Of a stretch of 59,107 nucleotides of DNA, positions 51,841-59,107 are shown piece after piece. The notes below the pieces were generated by a model that saw only the letters and a program-made list of their open reading frames with translations, ran no database searches and was not told where the DNA came from. The first letter of the stretch is position 1; every line of letters begins with the position of its first letter. Origin of the DNA: Gammaproteobacteria bacterium (lineage in GTDB: Bacteria; Pseudomonadota; Gammaproteobacteria; Chromatiales; Chromatiaceae). A program made the position numbers and the translations under genes. The stretch spans positions 8,549-67,655 of the forward strand of contig JAGRGU010000034.1 in NCBI GenBank assembly GCA_020445335.1, read 5' to 3'.

Positions 51841-53202
51841 ATGATGCAGTGGCCGGAACTACTCTCCCGCAAGCGCCTGGGGAGCCAGCAGTCGCCGACC
51901 GAGTCGACATTGCGCACAGATTTCCAGCGTGATCTGGACCGGATCGTCTTCTGCTCGGCCTTTCGACGCATGCAGGACAAGACGCAGGTCTTTCCGCTCT
52001 CTCGCGTCGACTATGTGCGCACCCGCCTGACCCACAGCCTGGAAGCCTCGAGCATCGGTCGCTCGCTCGGCACGCTGGTCGGCGAGCAGGTGATCACGCG
52101 GCATCGGCTGCAGGGATTCGAAGCGTCGGATTTCGGCGACATCGTCGCCGCGGCCTGTCTGGCGCACGATATCGGCAATCCGCCGTTCGGCCACTCCGGT
52201 GAGGACGCTTTCCGTCACTGGGCGCGCCGCGGCAGCTACGGCCGCCGCCGTGTGGAGGTTCTGCGCGGCAGCGAGCGCGAGGATTTTCTCGCCTTCGAGG
52301 GCAACGCGCAGGGGTTCCGCATCCTCGCGCGGCTGCAAAACCCGGACAACCCTGGGGGGCTCCAGCTCACCTGCGCGACTCTGGCGGCGTTCACCAAATA
52401 TCCGCGCGAATCCTGGCTCGGCGGCAGCAATTTCGGCGGTGTCGGGGCGAAAAAGTTCGGCTTCGTCGCTGAGGACCGCGAACTGTTCGAGCAGGTGGCC
52501 GACTGTGTCGGCCTGATTCGCCGCGACCCGAGCCACGCCATCTGGTGCCGCCACCCACTCGCTTTCCTGGTCGAGGCGGCGGATGACATCAGCTACCGGG
52601 TGATCGATATCGAAGACGGTTTTCGCCTCGGCTATCTGAGTCTGGAGGAGGTGGAGTCGCTGTTCCTCGAAGTTACAGGGAACGACGCGCAGTTGCGGAC
52701 GCGGCTCGACCGTCTCAGCGATGACCGGGGGCGGGTGGAGTTTCTCCGCGCCAAGGTGATCAACGAAGCGATCAACCAGACGGTCGCGAGTTTTCTCGAT
52801 CAGGAGCACGCGATTCTGAGCGGAGAGCTGGCCTCGCCGCTGCTCGCGGCCATTCCCTCGCAGCTGGCGATGGATCGGCTGATCGAGATCGCGCAGGCGC
52901 GCATCTACTGCGTGCCCGAAGTGGTGGAGATCCAGGCGGCGGGATTTCAGGTGATCGGCGACCTGCTGGAGCGCTTCGTCGCTGCGCTGGACGATATCGC
53001 CGAGCATGGCGAGGCGGCCACCGCCGAGAGCCGCATGCTGGGCCATCTGGTACCGCGCCAGTTCCAGGGGGGACGCGAGGGTTTGGCGCTGGGTTTCTAT
53101 CCGCGGCTGCTGTCGTTGACCGATTTCGTCGCCGGCATGACCGACTCCTACGCGGTTTCACTTTATAAGAAGGTTACGGGTATCTCGCTGCCGGGGCGGT
53201 GA
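51841..53202 (+). CDS. dgt: Deoxyguanosinetriphosphate triphosphohydrolase
   Basis: A 453-residue HD-domain enzyme that hydrolyses dGTP to deoxyguanosine and triphosphate. It shows STLRTDFQRDLDRIVFCSAFRRMQDKTQVFPL, TRLTHSLEASSIGRSLG, the HD motif in CLAHDIGNPPFGHSGE, FEGNAQGFRIL and VEAADDISYRVIDIEDG, all matching E. coli Dgt in order. I chose ATG 51841 because a GACGGGG ribosome-binding site ends nine bases upstream; ATG 51832 and 51844 are alternatives. A much longer open frame upstream has no Dgt-like sequence. It ends 11 bases from convergent rapA. Confidence 0.94.
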   Translation: MMQWPELLSRKRLGSQQSPTESTLRTDFQRDLDRIVFCSAFRRMQDKTQVFPLSRVDYVRTRLTHSLEASSIGRSLGTLVGEQVITRHRLQGFEASDFGDIVAAACLAHDIGNPPFGHSGEDAFRHWARRGSYGRRRVEVLRGSEREDFLAFEGNAQGFRILARLQNPDNPGGLQLTCATLAAFTKYPRESWLGGSNFGGVGAKKFGFVAEDRELFEQVADCVGLIRRDPSHAIWCRHPLAFLVEAADDISYRVIDIEDGFRLGYLSLEEVESLFLEVTGNDAQLRTRLDRLSDDRGRVEFLRAKVINEAINQTVASFLDQEHAILSGELASPLLAAIPSQLAMDRLIEIAQARIYCVPEVVEIQAAGFQVIGDLLERFVAALDDIAEHGEAATAESRMLGHLVPRQFQGGREGLALGFYPRLLSLTDFVAGMTDSYAVSLYKKVTGISLPGR

Positions 53203-53213
53203 GTACGCGCTCG

Positions 53214-56090
53214 CTAGAGCGCGATCACCAGCTGCACCGCGTCCAGCCGCAGGTGGGTTGCCTGCAGATGCAGCTCCGAAGCTTCCGCTTGCCGCTCCCA
53301 GGCCAGGATCTCCTCGCGGGTGACACCCGGGTTGACCTTGCGCAGCGCATGCAGTCGGCTCAGTTCCTCGCCGTAGTGTCGCTGCAGCCGTTCTCTGCCA
53401 TTGGTCAAGATCTGTCGCATGCGCGCCTCCGCCAACGGTTCGCTGAATTCGATCTGCGCCTGCGCCGGTGTGCGCAACGTGCGCGACAGCTTCTTTGCCG
53501 CCGCGGTTTCGAGCGGAACCCGGTGTGCGGCAAGCTCTGCGCGCGATATCTCGCCGCGCTCGCGTGGGGTACCGTCGATCAGCAGACGGATCATCGTCGG
53601 TGGCAGAAAACGGCCGATGCGCAGCGCGCGCGGCGCCGGACATTCGACCAGGTAGAGCAGCTCCAGTAGCAGCGAGCCGGCCTTGAGGTTGGGGTGATGC
53701 ACCGCGCAGCAGCTGCTGTTGCCCAGGCCGCGATCGATAAGCAGCTCCATCGTGCCAGAGATCAGCGGGTGTTCCCAGGTGAGAAACTGCCACTCCTCGC
53801 GGCTCAGCGCGAGTTCGCGCCGGAAGGTGCCAGTGATCCCCTGTTCGGGCAGTCCCGGCAGCTGCGTTTCGAACATCTCGTTGCCGGGCTTTAGGATCAA
53901 GGTATCGGCGGAGTGCTCCTCGCAGTCGACACCCAGGCTCTCCAGCAACCGCTGGGCGAAACCGGGCAGCCGGCCATCCTGGTCGCTCTGCGCCAGCTGC
54001 TGTCGCAGGCGATCGGCGTCGGGTTGCCGGCAGGAGTTGAGTTCCAGCAGCAGGTCACGCCCTTCGCGCATGCGCGTTTCCGCCTGTCCGCGCAGCTCGG
54101 CGGTGGCGGCGATCAACACCCGGGTGGCGTCCGCCTGCTCGTCGGCTGTTTTCAGGCACTGTTCCAGTTTGTCATGCTGCTGGCTGAAGAGCAGATGGGC
54201 GGCGGCGGAGGTGTGGCGGAACGCGTCCAGCCCGCGGTCGTACCACTCGAACATCACCGCCTGGGCGCTGGCTTCGAAATAGGGCAGGTGAATCTCGATG
54301 GTCTGGCTCTGCCCGATCCGGTCGAGTCTGCCGATGCGCTGCTCCAGCAGATCGGGATCGAGCGGCAGGTCGAACAGCACCAGGTGGTGGGCGAACTGAA
54401 AATTGCGTCCTTCGCTGCCGATTTCGGAGCAGATCAGCAGCTGCGCGCCGGCGTCGGTGTCGGCGAACCAGGCTGCGGCGCGGTCGCGCTCGACGATCGT
54501 CATCTGCTCATGAAAAAGCGCTGCCGCGATTCCCTGCCGGCTGCGCAGCGCCTCCTCGATGGCACGCGCGGTTCTGGAGTAGGCACAGATCAGCAGCACC
54601 TTCTCATGCTTCAATTTGCGCAGCAGCCCGAGCAGCCAGTCGATGCGCGGGTCGCTCCGCCACCAGGGTTTCTCGCTGCGCAGCATCAGCATCTCCGGCG
54701 TCAGCTGCAGCGCGACCGGCAGATTTGCCTCCGACCGGCGCGAGCGGTAGCACTCGGGCATCGGCAGCGGATAGCTGTGTCGCTGCCGCCGGGGGAAGCC
54801 CTTGATGCCCTGGCGGGTGTTGCGAAACAGCACCCGGCCGGTGCCGTGACGATCCAGCAACCGTTGGGTCAGCGTATGTGAGATCTCCGTGCGTTTGGTG
54901 AGATCCGCAGCGGCATGACTCTGCAGCAGCGGGAGCGTCTCCTTTGCCCCCAGCGTCGCGATCAGCTCCGCCCGGAGAGGTTCCTTCAGCGTGGATTGCG
55001 TCTGCAGCGCGCTGGCCAGCTTCGCGATCGAACGGTAGCCGCCCTGTTCCTGGCGGAAATGCTCCAGATCGGGAAAACGGTCCGCATCCAGCAGGCGCAG
55101 GCGGGCGAAGTGGCCGCTGCTGCCGAGCTGTTCGGGGGTCGCCGTCAGCAGCAGCACCCCCGAGGTCTCGGACGCCAGACTCTCAACCAGTTGATAGGCG
55201 GCGCTCACTTTGTCGATGTGCCACTCCAGATGGTGCGCCTCGTCGACGATCAGCAGATCCCAGCCCGCCTGCCGGACCAGCTCGCCGCGCTCGGCCGACT
55301 CCAGCAGCAGCTCGGTGGTGCAGAGTATCAGCTGCTCGCTGTGAAAGGGGTTGGCACCGGGGTTGGCGCTCTCGATGGCCTGGTAGCGCTCCTCGTCGAA
55401 CAGGCTCGCCCTCAGGTTGAAACGACGCAGCAGCTCCACCAGCCATTGGTTGAGCAGCGCCGGGGGGACCAGGATCAGCGCGCGCTGCGCCCGCCCGGTG
55501 AGCAGCTGCTGGTGCAGGATCATGCAGGCTTCGATGGTCTTGCCCAGGCCGACTTCGTCGGCCAACAAGACACGCGGCAGGGCGCGTCCGCCAACTTCGT
55601 GGGCGATGTAGAGCTGGTGCGCCAGCAGCGAGGTGCGGCCGCCGCCGAGTCCGCGCAGTGGCGAAGACTCCAGACGTTGGCGGTGCGCCAGCGTCTGCTG
55701 ACGCAGATCGAACCAGTTCGGATTGTCGAGTTGACCGTTGAACAGCCGCTGCTGCGGGCGGTTGAATTGCAGTGCATCGTCCAGCTCGCGCTCTGACAAC
55801 TCCACTACACTGCCATCTTCGCGCAGCGCCCGATAGTGGATCAGTCCCTGCTCCTCGCGCAGCGCGCTGACGCGTAGCGGCTCGCCGTTGCGATGGGTGA
55901 GTTTGTCGCCGGGGAGGAAGCGGACCCGCGTGAGCGGGGCGTTGTCGAGCGCGTAGATACGCTGCTCGGCGCTGGCGCGAAATGCCAGCTGTAGCTGACG
56001 ACCATCGCGCCGTAACAGCGTGCCCAGACCGAGCGTCGGTTCGGTATCGCTGATCCAGCGTTGTCCGGGGACGAAGCGCTCCTGGTCCAT
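53214..56090 (-). CDS. rapA: RNA polymerase-associated ATPase RapA (SWI2/SNF2 family)
   Basis: A 958-residue protein of normal RapA length. The N-terminal Tudor-like/KOW-type region starts FVPGQRWISDTEPTLGLG. The helicase core has Walker A LADEVGLGKTIEA (about residues 177-189), LILVPPALLNQWLVEL, VDEAHH (DEAH box, about 282), VLLLTATPEQLG and, in the second lobe, ICSEIGSEGRNFQFAHHLVLFDLPLDPDLLEQRIGRLDRIGQ. It binds core RNA polymerase and helps recycle it after termination. It stands as a single gene, convergent with dgt and divergent from yqhA. Confidence 0.96.
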   Translation of the reverse strand: MDQERFVPGQRWISDTEPTLGLGTLLRRDGRQLQLAFRASAEQRIYALDNAPLTRVRFLPGDKLTHRNGEPLRVSALREEQGLIHYRALREDGSVVELSERELDDALQFNRPQQRLFNGQLDNPNWFDLRQQTLAHRQRLESSPLRGLGGGRTSLLAHQLYIAHEVGGRALPRVLLADEVGLGKTIEACMILHQQLLTGRAQRALILVPPALLNQWLVELLRRFNLRASLFDEERYQAIESANPGANPFHSEQLILCTTELLLESAERGELVRQAGWDLLIVDEAHHLEWHIDKVSAAYQLVESLASETSGVLLLTATPEQLGSSGHFARLRLLDADRFPDLEHFRQEQGGYRSIAKLASALQTQSTLKEPLRAELIATLGAKETLPLLQSHAAADLTKRTEISHTLTQRLLDRHGTGRVLFRNTRQGIKGFPRRQRHSYPLPMPECYRSRRSEANLPVALQLTPEMLMLRSEKPWWRSDPRIDWLLGLLRKLKHEKVLLICAYSRTARAIEEALRSRQGIAAALFHEQMTIVERDRAAAWFADTDAGAQLLICSEIGSEGRNFQFAHHLVLFDLPLDPDLLEQRIGRLDRIGQSQTIEIHLPYFEASAQAVMFEWYDRGLDAFRHTSAAAHLLFSQQHDKLEQCLKTADEQADATRVLIAATAELRGQAETRMREGRDLLLELNSCRQPDADRLRQQLAQSDQDGRLPGFAQRLLESLGVDCEEHSADTLILKPGNEMFETQLPGLPEQGITGTFRRELALSREEWQFLTWEHPLISGTMELLIDRGLGNSSCCAVHHPNLKAGSLLLELLYLVECPAPRALRIGRFLPPTMIRLLIDGTPRERGEISRAELAAHRVPLETAAAKKLSRTLRTPAQAQIEFSEPLAEARMRQILTNGRERLQRHYGEELSRLHALRKVNPGVTREEILAWERQAEASELHLQATHLRLDAVQLVIAL

Positions 56091-56261
56091 GGCCTGGGCC
56101 CCTCCCCGAGCCGGTGCACTAAAACCGGCGCAAGAATAGCCGAAATCGGCGCGCGACGCGAAGCCGCTAGTGAGGGGGGACGCCGCGTGTTACCCTCCGA
56201 TGCCCGGTAGGAGGCGCTGTAAACCTTGACCGGAATTGAGGATACTGGGGGTGGAGCTGGC

Positions 56262-56792
56262 GTGGACAGCATCGAAAAATGGTTTGAAGGGGCGCTCTGG
56301 CAGAGCCGACTGATCGTACTGCTGGCGGTGGTTGCAAGTGTCTTGAGTGCTATCGGTCTGGTGCTGATGGCGACGGTGGATGCTTTCAACATGTTATCGC
56401 ACCTGGCCCACTACGCCTCGTCCGAACTCGATGGCGCAGGCAGGGCCGTGATCCGGCGCGAGACCGTCACCCATGTGGTCGAAATCGTCGATGGCTACCT
56501 GCTGGCCACCTTCCTGCTGATTTTCGGCATGGGGCTGTACGAGCTTTTCATCAGCAAGATCGACCAGGCCGAAAACTCGGACAGCGCCTCCAAGGTGTTG
56601 CTGATCCAAAGTCTGGACGACCTCAAGGGTCGTTTGGCGAAGGTGGTGCTGATGATCCTGGTGGTGCGCTTCTTCGAGTACGCGCTGGGGATGAAACTGA
56701 CGACACCGTTGGATCTGCTGCAGTTTGCCGCCGGTATTGCGCTGCTGGGTCTGGCGCTCTACTTCGGGCACCTCGCCGACAAGCGGCATTGA
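56262..56792 (+). CDS. yqhA: YqhA/UPF0114 family membrane protein
   Basis: A 176-residue membrane protein from GTG 56262 (a TTG at 56226 would add 12 residues). It has four hydrophobic segments: LIVLLAVVASVLSAIGLVLM, VDGYLLATFLLIFGMGLYELF, VVLMILVVRFFEYAL and FAAGIALLGLALYF. The FGMGLYELFISKID and LDDLKGRLAKVVLMILVV segments are typical of UPF0114/YqhA. Its function is unknown in the family; it is probably a small inner-membrane protein. It precedes the cytochrome c gene by 156 bases and is probably transcribed separately. Confidence 0.88.
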   Translation: MDSIEKWFEGALWQSRLIVLLAVVASVLSAIGLVLMATVDAFNMLSHLAHYASSELDGAGRAVIRRETVTHVVEIVDGYLLATFLLIFGMGLYELFISKIDQAENSDSASKVLLIQSLDDLKGRLAKVVLMILVVRFFEYALGMKLTTPLDLLQFAAGIALLGLALYFGHLADKRH

Positions 56793-56833
56793 ACCCGGGG
56801 TCATGCCCGGAACAATGTAAGTATTTGCAAATC

Positions 56834-56845
56834 TGATAATTATCA
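56834..56845. promoter_or_regulatory. FNR/DNR-like palindrome upstream of the cytochrome c gene
   Basis: A perfect 12-bp palindrome TGATAATTATCA. It contains the FNR-family core TGAT-N4-ATCA with outer bases C and T instead of T and A. It is centred about 109 bases upstream of ATG 56949. An FNR-type site fits the neighbouring nosZ, though Fur-like binding (GATAAT half) cannot be excluded. Confidence 0.5.
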
Positions 56846-56948
56846 TTGGCAGCCGTTCGTTGGCGAATGCTATTATTTGGGCCCCAATTGTGCTTCGACC
56901 GGCCTGCGAGCGCGCTGGCCGGATCAACTGTCCTAGAGAGGAATTTCT

Positions 56949-57269
56949 ATGAAAATCAGAGCAGTAGCTATGATCGCAGGTGCTTCTTTGTTGGCGCTTG
57001 GTGTTGCCGGTTCCGCTGTTGCCGCCGATGGCGCGGCACTCTACCAGTCGAAGGCCTGCTTCTCATGCCACGGCGCGGATGCCAAAACCCCGATCATGCC
57101 GGCCTACCCGAAGCTGGCCGGTCAGAATGCCGACTACGCTTACAACCAGATGAAGGACATCAAGTCGGGTGCGCGTGCCAATGGCCAGACCGCTGCCATG
57201 AAGGGTATCATTGCCGGCGTTTCCGACGAGGAGATGCGGGCGATCGCCGAGTGGCTGTCGCAGAAGTAG
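56949..57269 (+). CDS. Class I cytochrome c (c553-like), periplasmic
   Basis: A 106-residue precursor. The Sec signal peptide is 1-25 (cleavage after AVA-A). The heme-binding motif is C37-F-S-C40-H41, with the likely axial Met84 in NGQTAAMKG. The mature protein is about 81 residues, single heme, of the c553/c5 type (YPKLAGQNADYAYNQMKDIKSG ... MRAIAEWLSQK). It probably donates electrons in the periplasm, and its place before nosZ suggests delivery to nitrous oxide reductase (inference). A strong Shine-Dalgarno AGAGAGGAA precedes ATG 56949. A strong hairpin follows the gene at 57288-57325. Confidence 0.93.
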   Translation: MKIRAVAMIAGASLLALGVAGSAVAADGAALYQSKACFSCHGADAKTPIMPAYPKLAGQNADYAYNQMKDIKSGARANGQTAAMKGIIAGVSDEEMRAIAEWLSQK

Positions 57270-57287
57270 CCGGCCACTCCTTTGCTG

Positions 57288-57325
57288 CTGCCCCCCTCTG
57301 CCCGGGTTCGGGCGTCGGGGGGCAG
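57288..57325 (+). terminator. Strong hairpin after the cytochrome c gene
   Basis: A two-part stem: CTGCCCCCC (57288-57296) with GGGGGGCAG (57317-57325), then after a short internal bulge GCCCG (57300-57304) with CGGGC (57309-57313), closing a 4-base loop. It lies 19 bases after the stop. There is no T run, so it may act as an mRNA-stabilising or Rho-assisted structure rather than a pure intrinsic terminator. Confidence 0.55.
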
Positions 57326-57534
57326 TCAGCGCCTGATCCCAGGCGCGCCCTGGTACCTTCTTTCCATCCCCTCCGGGCGACTGCGCCCGACCTCCCGCCA
57401 GTTCCCGGGCATCTGATTTCCTGACCTGATTTTTAGGACGGCTCCAGATCACCGCCGGCCTTGCGTCATGCTCGCAGCCAGAGTCGGAAAAATATGGCAT
57501 TTGACGCACTTTCCGCTCGATATCACTGTCTCGT

Positions 57535-57548
57535 TTGATCAATGTCAA
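57535..57548. promoter_or_regulatory. FNR/DNR/NNR box upstream of nosZ
   Basis: TTGATCAATGTCAA is an exact match to the TTGAT-N4-GTCAA form typical of DNR/NnrR/ANR-type sites in denitrifiers. Its centre is about 100 bases upstream of ATG 57642, allowing a class II activated start site around 57583. The -10 there is weak (CAACAT at 57571-57576), as is common for activator-dependent promoters. Confidence 0.72.
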
Positions 57549-57641
57549 GGTGGGTTGGGACGACCAAAGGCAACATTCCCCTGCTAAATCGTTTTCAGAC
57601 GAAGAAGAACGGTTGTAATTCCCAGACGGAGACAAGTCATT

Positions 57642-59107
57642 ATGAGATATAAGAAGCGTACATTGTCGCTGCTGGTGGGTATGGCGCTTGGCCTCGGGGC
57701 CGCGTCCAGTGCCTACTCGCAGGAGTCGCTGCAGGATGTTATGAAGGCGCGCGGTCTGACCCAGAAGGATCTGCTGGCCGCAGCCAAGACCTATACTCCG
57801 ACCGGCGGTCGCGATGAGTACCTCGCTTTCAGTTCCGGCGGTCAGAGCGGACAAGTGATCGTATACGGCATCCCCTCGATGCGTATCCTTAAATACATAG
57901 GCGTGTTCACTCCGGAGCCCTGGCAGGGCTACGGCTTCGATGACGAGTCCAAGGCGGTGCTGGCGCAGGGCCGCATTAATGGCAAGGATATCCTCTACGG
58001 TGACACCCACCACCCGGCGTTCTCGGAGACCGAGGGCGAGTACAACGGCCGCTACCTGTTCATCAACGACAAGGCCAATCCGCGTATGGCGGTGATCGAT
58101 CTGCACGACTTCGAGACCAAGCAGATCGTCGTCAACCCGTTCTTCAAGAACGAGCACGGCGGCGCTTTCGTCACGCCCAACACCGAGTACGTCATGGAAG
58201 CGGCGCAGTACGCCGCGCCCTTCGAACACGGCTTCGTTCCGCTGGAAGAGTTCAACGACAAGTATCGCGGTGGCGTGACCTACTGGAAGTTCGACGACAA
58301 GGCTGGCCGTCTGGATCCCGAGCAGTCCTTCACCTTCGAACTGCCACCCTATAGCCAGGATCTCTCCGACGCCGGTAAGAATGCCTCCTACGGTTGGGGT
58401 TTCACCAACTCCTTCTGTTCCGAGCGTTATGTCGGCGGTATCGAGCGTGGACGTCCTCCGTTCGAGGCCGGCTGTTCGCAGAAGGATACCGACTTCCTGC
58501 ACATCACCAACTGGAAGAAGGCCGCTGAGCTTGTTGCCGCCGGTAAGGTCGAAAAAGTCAACGGTTCCTATCTGATCACCTTGAAGCAGGCCGCCGAAGA
58601 GGGGCTGGTCTACCTGGTGCCGGAGCCGAAGAGCCCGCACGGCGTAGATGTCAACCCGAAAGGCGACCACATCATCGTCTCCGGCAAGCTCGACAGCCAC
58701 GCATGGGTCTACAGCTGGCCCAAGATCCAGGACGCCATCAACAACAAGAAGTTCGAAGGCAAGGATCCCTACGGCCTGCCGATCATTGCGCTCAAGGATG
58801 CGCTGCACAAGCAGGTCCAAGTCGGCCTGGGTCCGCTGCATACGCAGTACGACTCCAAGGAGTGCGTGGTCTACACCTCGATCTACGTCGACTCGATGGT
58901 CACCAAGTGGGACTACTGCGAAGGCAAGGTGCTGGATCAGCTGAATATCCACTACAACATCGGCCATCTGGTTTCGATGGAGGGTGATTCTGTCTCCCCC
59001 GATGGCAAGTATCTGGTTTCGCTGAACAAGCTGGCCATCGACCGCTTCAACCCGGTCGGCCCGCTGCATCCGCAGAACCACCAGCTGATCGACATCAGCG
59101 GCGACAA
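57642..59107 (+). CDS. nosZ: Nitrous oxide reductase, Sec-type/clade II-like (3' partial)
   Basis: The frame is open from ATG 57642 to the window end (488 codons, no stop). It starts with a Sec-type signal peptide (MRYKKRTLSLLVGMALGLGAAS...) without a twin-arginine motif. The seven-bladed propeller carries CuZ ligands in GDTHHPAFSET (residues 123-124), KNEHGGAF, EPKSPHGVDV, LGPLHTQYD and HYNIGHLVS. VGPLHPQNHQLIDISGD precedes the edge. The EHGGAFVTPNTEYV stretch and Sec signal point to clade II. It reduces N2O to N2 in the periplasm. The last CuZ histidine and the CuA domain lie beyond the window. A 672-codon antisense frame over it is a shadow. Confidence 0.94.
   Translation, partial: MRYKKRTLSLLVGMALGLGAASSAYSQESLQDVMKARGLTQKDLLAAAKTYTPTGGRDEYLAFSSGGQSGQVIVYGIPSMRILKYIGVFTPEPWQGYGFDDESKAVLAQGRINGKDILYGDTHHPAFSETEGEYNGRYLFINDKANPRMAVIDLHDFETKQIVVNPFFKNEHGGAFVTPNTEYVMEAAQYAAPFEHGFVPLEEFNDKYRGGVTYWKFDDKAGRLDPEQSFTFELPPYSQDLSDAGKNASYGWGFTNSFCSERYVGGIERGRPPFEAGCSQKDTDFLHITNWKKAAELVAAGKVEKVNGSYLITLKQAAEEGLVYLVPEPKSPHGVDVNPKGDHIIVSGKLDSHAWVYSWPKIQDAINNKKFEGKDPYGLPIIALKDALHKQVQVGLGPLHTQYDSKECVVYTSIYVDSMVTKWDYCEGKVLDQLNIHYNIGHLVSMEGDSVSPDGKYLVSLNKLAIDRFNPVGPLHPQNHQLIDISGD

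Larger units (their letters stand above)
57270..57641. other. 372-base intergenic region with terminator hairpin and nosZ control region
   Basis: It holds the cytochrome hairpin at the left, a perfect FNR/DNR box at 57535-57548 and the nosZ leader with a GGAG ribosome-binding site (57628-57631). No gene is seen. Confidence 0.7.

Noticed and set aside
50980..53202. A 740-codon frame as the full dgt gene
   Set aside because: The first 287 codons lie antisense to the pcm gene and lack Dgt-like sequence. The homologous region and a ribosome-binding site start at 51841.
56834..56845. Fur box reading of the TGATAATTATCA palindrome
   Set aside because: It matches only part of the 19-bp Fur consensus. 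The TGAT-N4-ATCA core and adjacent nosZ favour an FNR-type site, though Fur was not fully excluded.
57063..59081. A 672-codon open frame on the minus strand
   Set aside because: It lies antisense to the cytochrome c and nosZ genes, whose motifs are unambiguous. High GC keeps the opposite frame open; its translation has no domain.

Overview
This window looks like the chromosome of a GC-rich gammaproteobacterium, probably a denitrifying or sulfur-cycling member of the Chromatiales type. Reasons: waaA, hldE, msbA and lpxL-type lipid A/core genes, rapA, dgt, yqhA and an FNR-type-regulated nitrous oxide reductase occur together. The taxon is inferred from gene content and style, not from a search. 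Most of the window (about 1-49.4 kb) is a surface-polysaccharide/LPS locus; the last 10 kb is housekeeping plus the start of a nos region.

Layout. (1) 1-8.7 kb: outer-core/LPS decoration. It has three glycosyltransferases, one O-antigen ligase/polymerase-like membrane protein, two sulfotransferases, two ParB-like-fold proteins of unknown role and a lipid A acyltransferase. (2) 8.8-12 kb: hldE-msbA. (3) 12.2-15.8 kb: nucleotide-sugar supply (ugd, a wbpP-like epimerase, a wbpE-like aminotransferase). (4) 16.1-18.3 kb: a lower-GC pair, a capsule-type GT-B-like protein and a methyltransferase-like protein. (5) 39.8-18.4 kb, all on the minus strand: a long array of tightly packed genes. Reading 5' to 3' it starts with a PglK-like ABC flippase and a NeuB-family synthase set (NeuB, an SDR, a degenerate 2H-fold protein, a cytidylyltransferase-aminotransferase fusion). 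A second polymerase/ligase-like protein, glycosyltransferases, an AsnB-type amidotransferase and a methyltransferase follow. It ends in a wbuX-hisH2-hisF2-reductase-fnlA-fnlC-wbuB block resembling the acetamidino-L-hexosamine (L-FucNAm-type) loci of E. coli O145 and P. aeruginosa O12. (6) 40.6-49.4 kb: chain initiation and control (wbpV-, wbpL- and wbpM-like genes and a Wzz-like protein), a methyltransferase and a PEP-CTERM/VPLPA-type secreted protein sitting between two long gene-poor gaps. (7) 49.7-56.8 kb: waaA, pcm, dgt, rapA, yqhA. (8) 56.9-59.1 kb: a cytochrome c and the first 488 codons of a Sec-type (clade II-like) nosZ, each preceded by an FNR/DNR-like palindrome.

How it works together (inference): WbpM/WbpV make a UDP-D-QuiNAc/FucNAc-type sugar and WbpL puts it on undecaprenyl phosphate. 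Glycosyltransferases then add an amidino-L-hexosamine, uronic acids that may be amidated, and a NeuB-type acidic sugar. The ABC flippase, Wzz-like protein and one of the two Wzy/WaaL-like proteins would export, size and polymerise or ligate the chain to a possibly sulfated core. The most likely undescribed material is the NeuB/SpsF-aminotransferase-fusion/degenerate-2H set (32.8-37.9 kb) and the pair of ParB-fold proteins beside the sulfotransferases.
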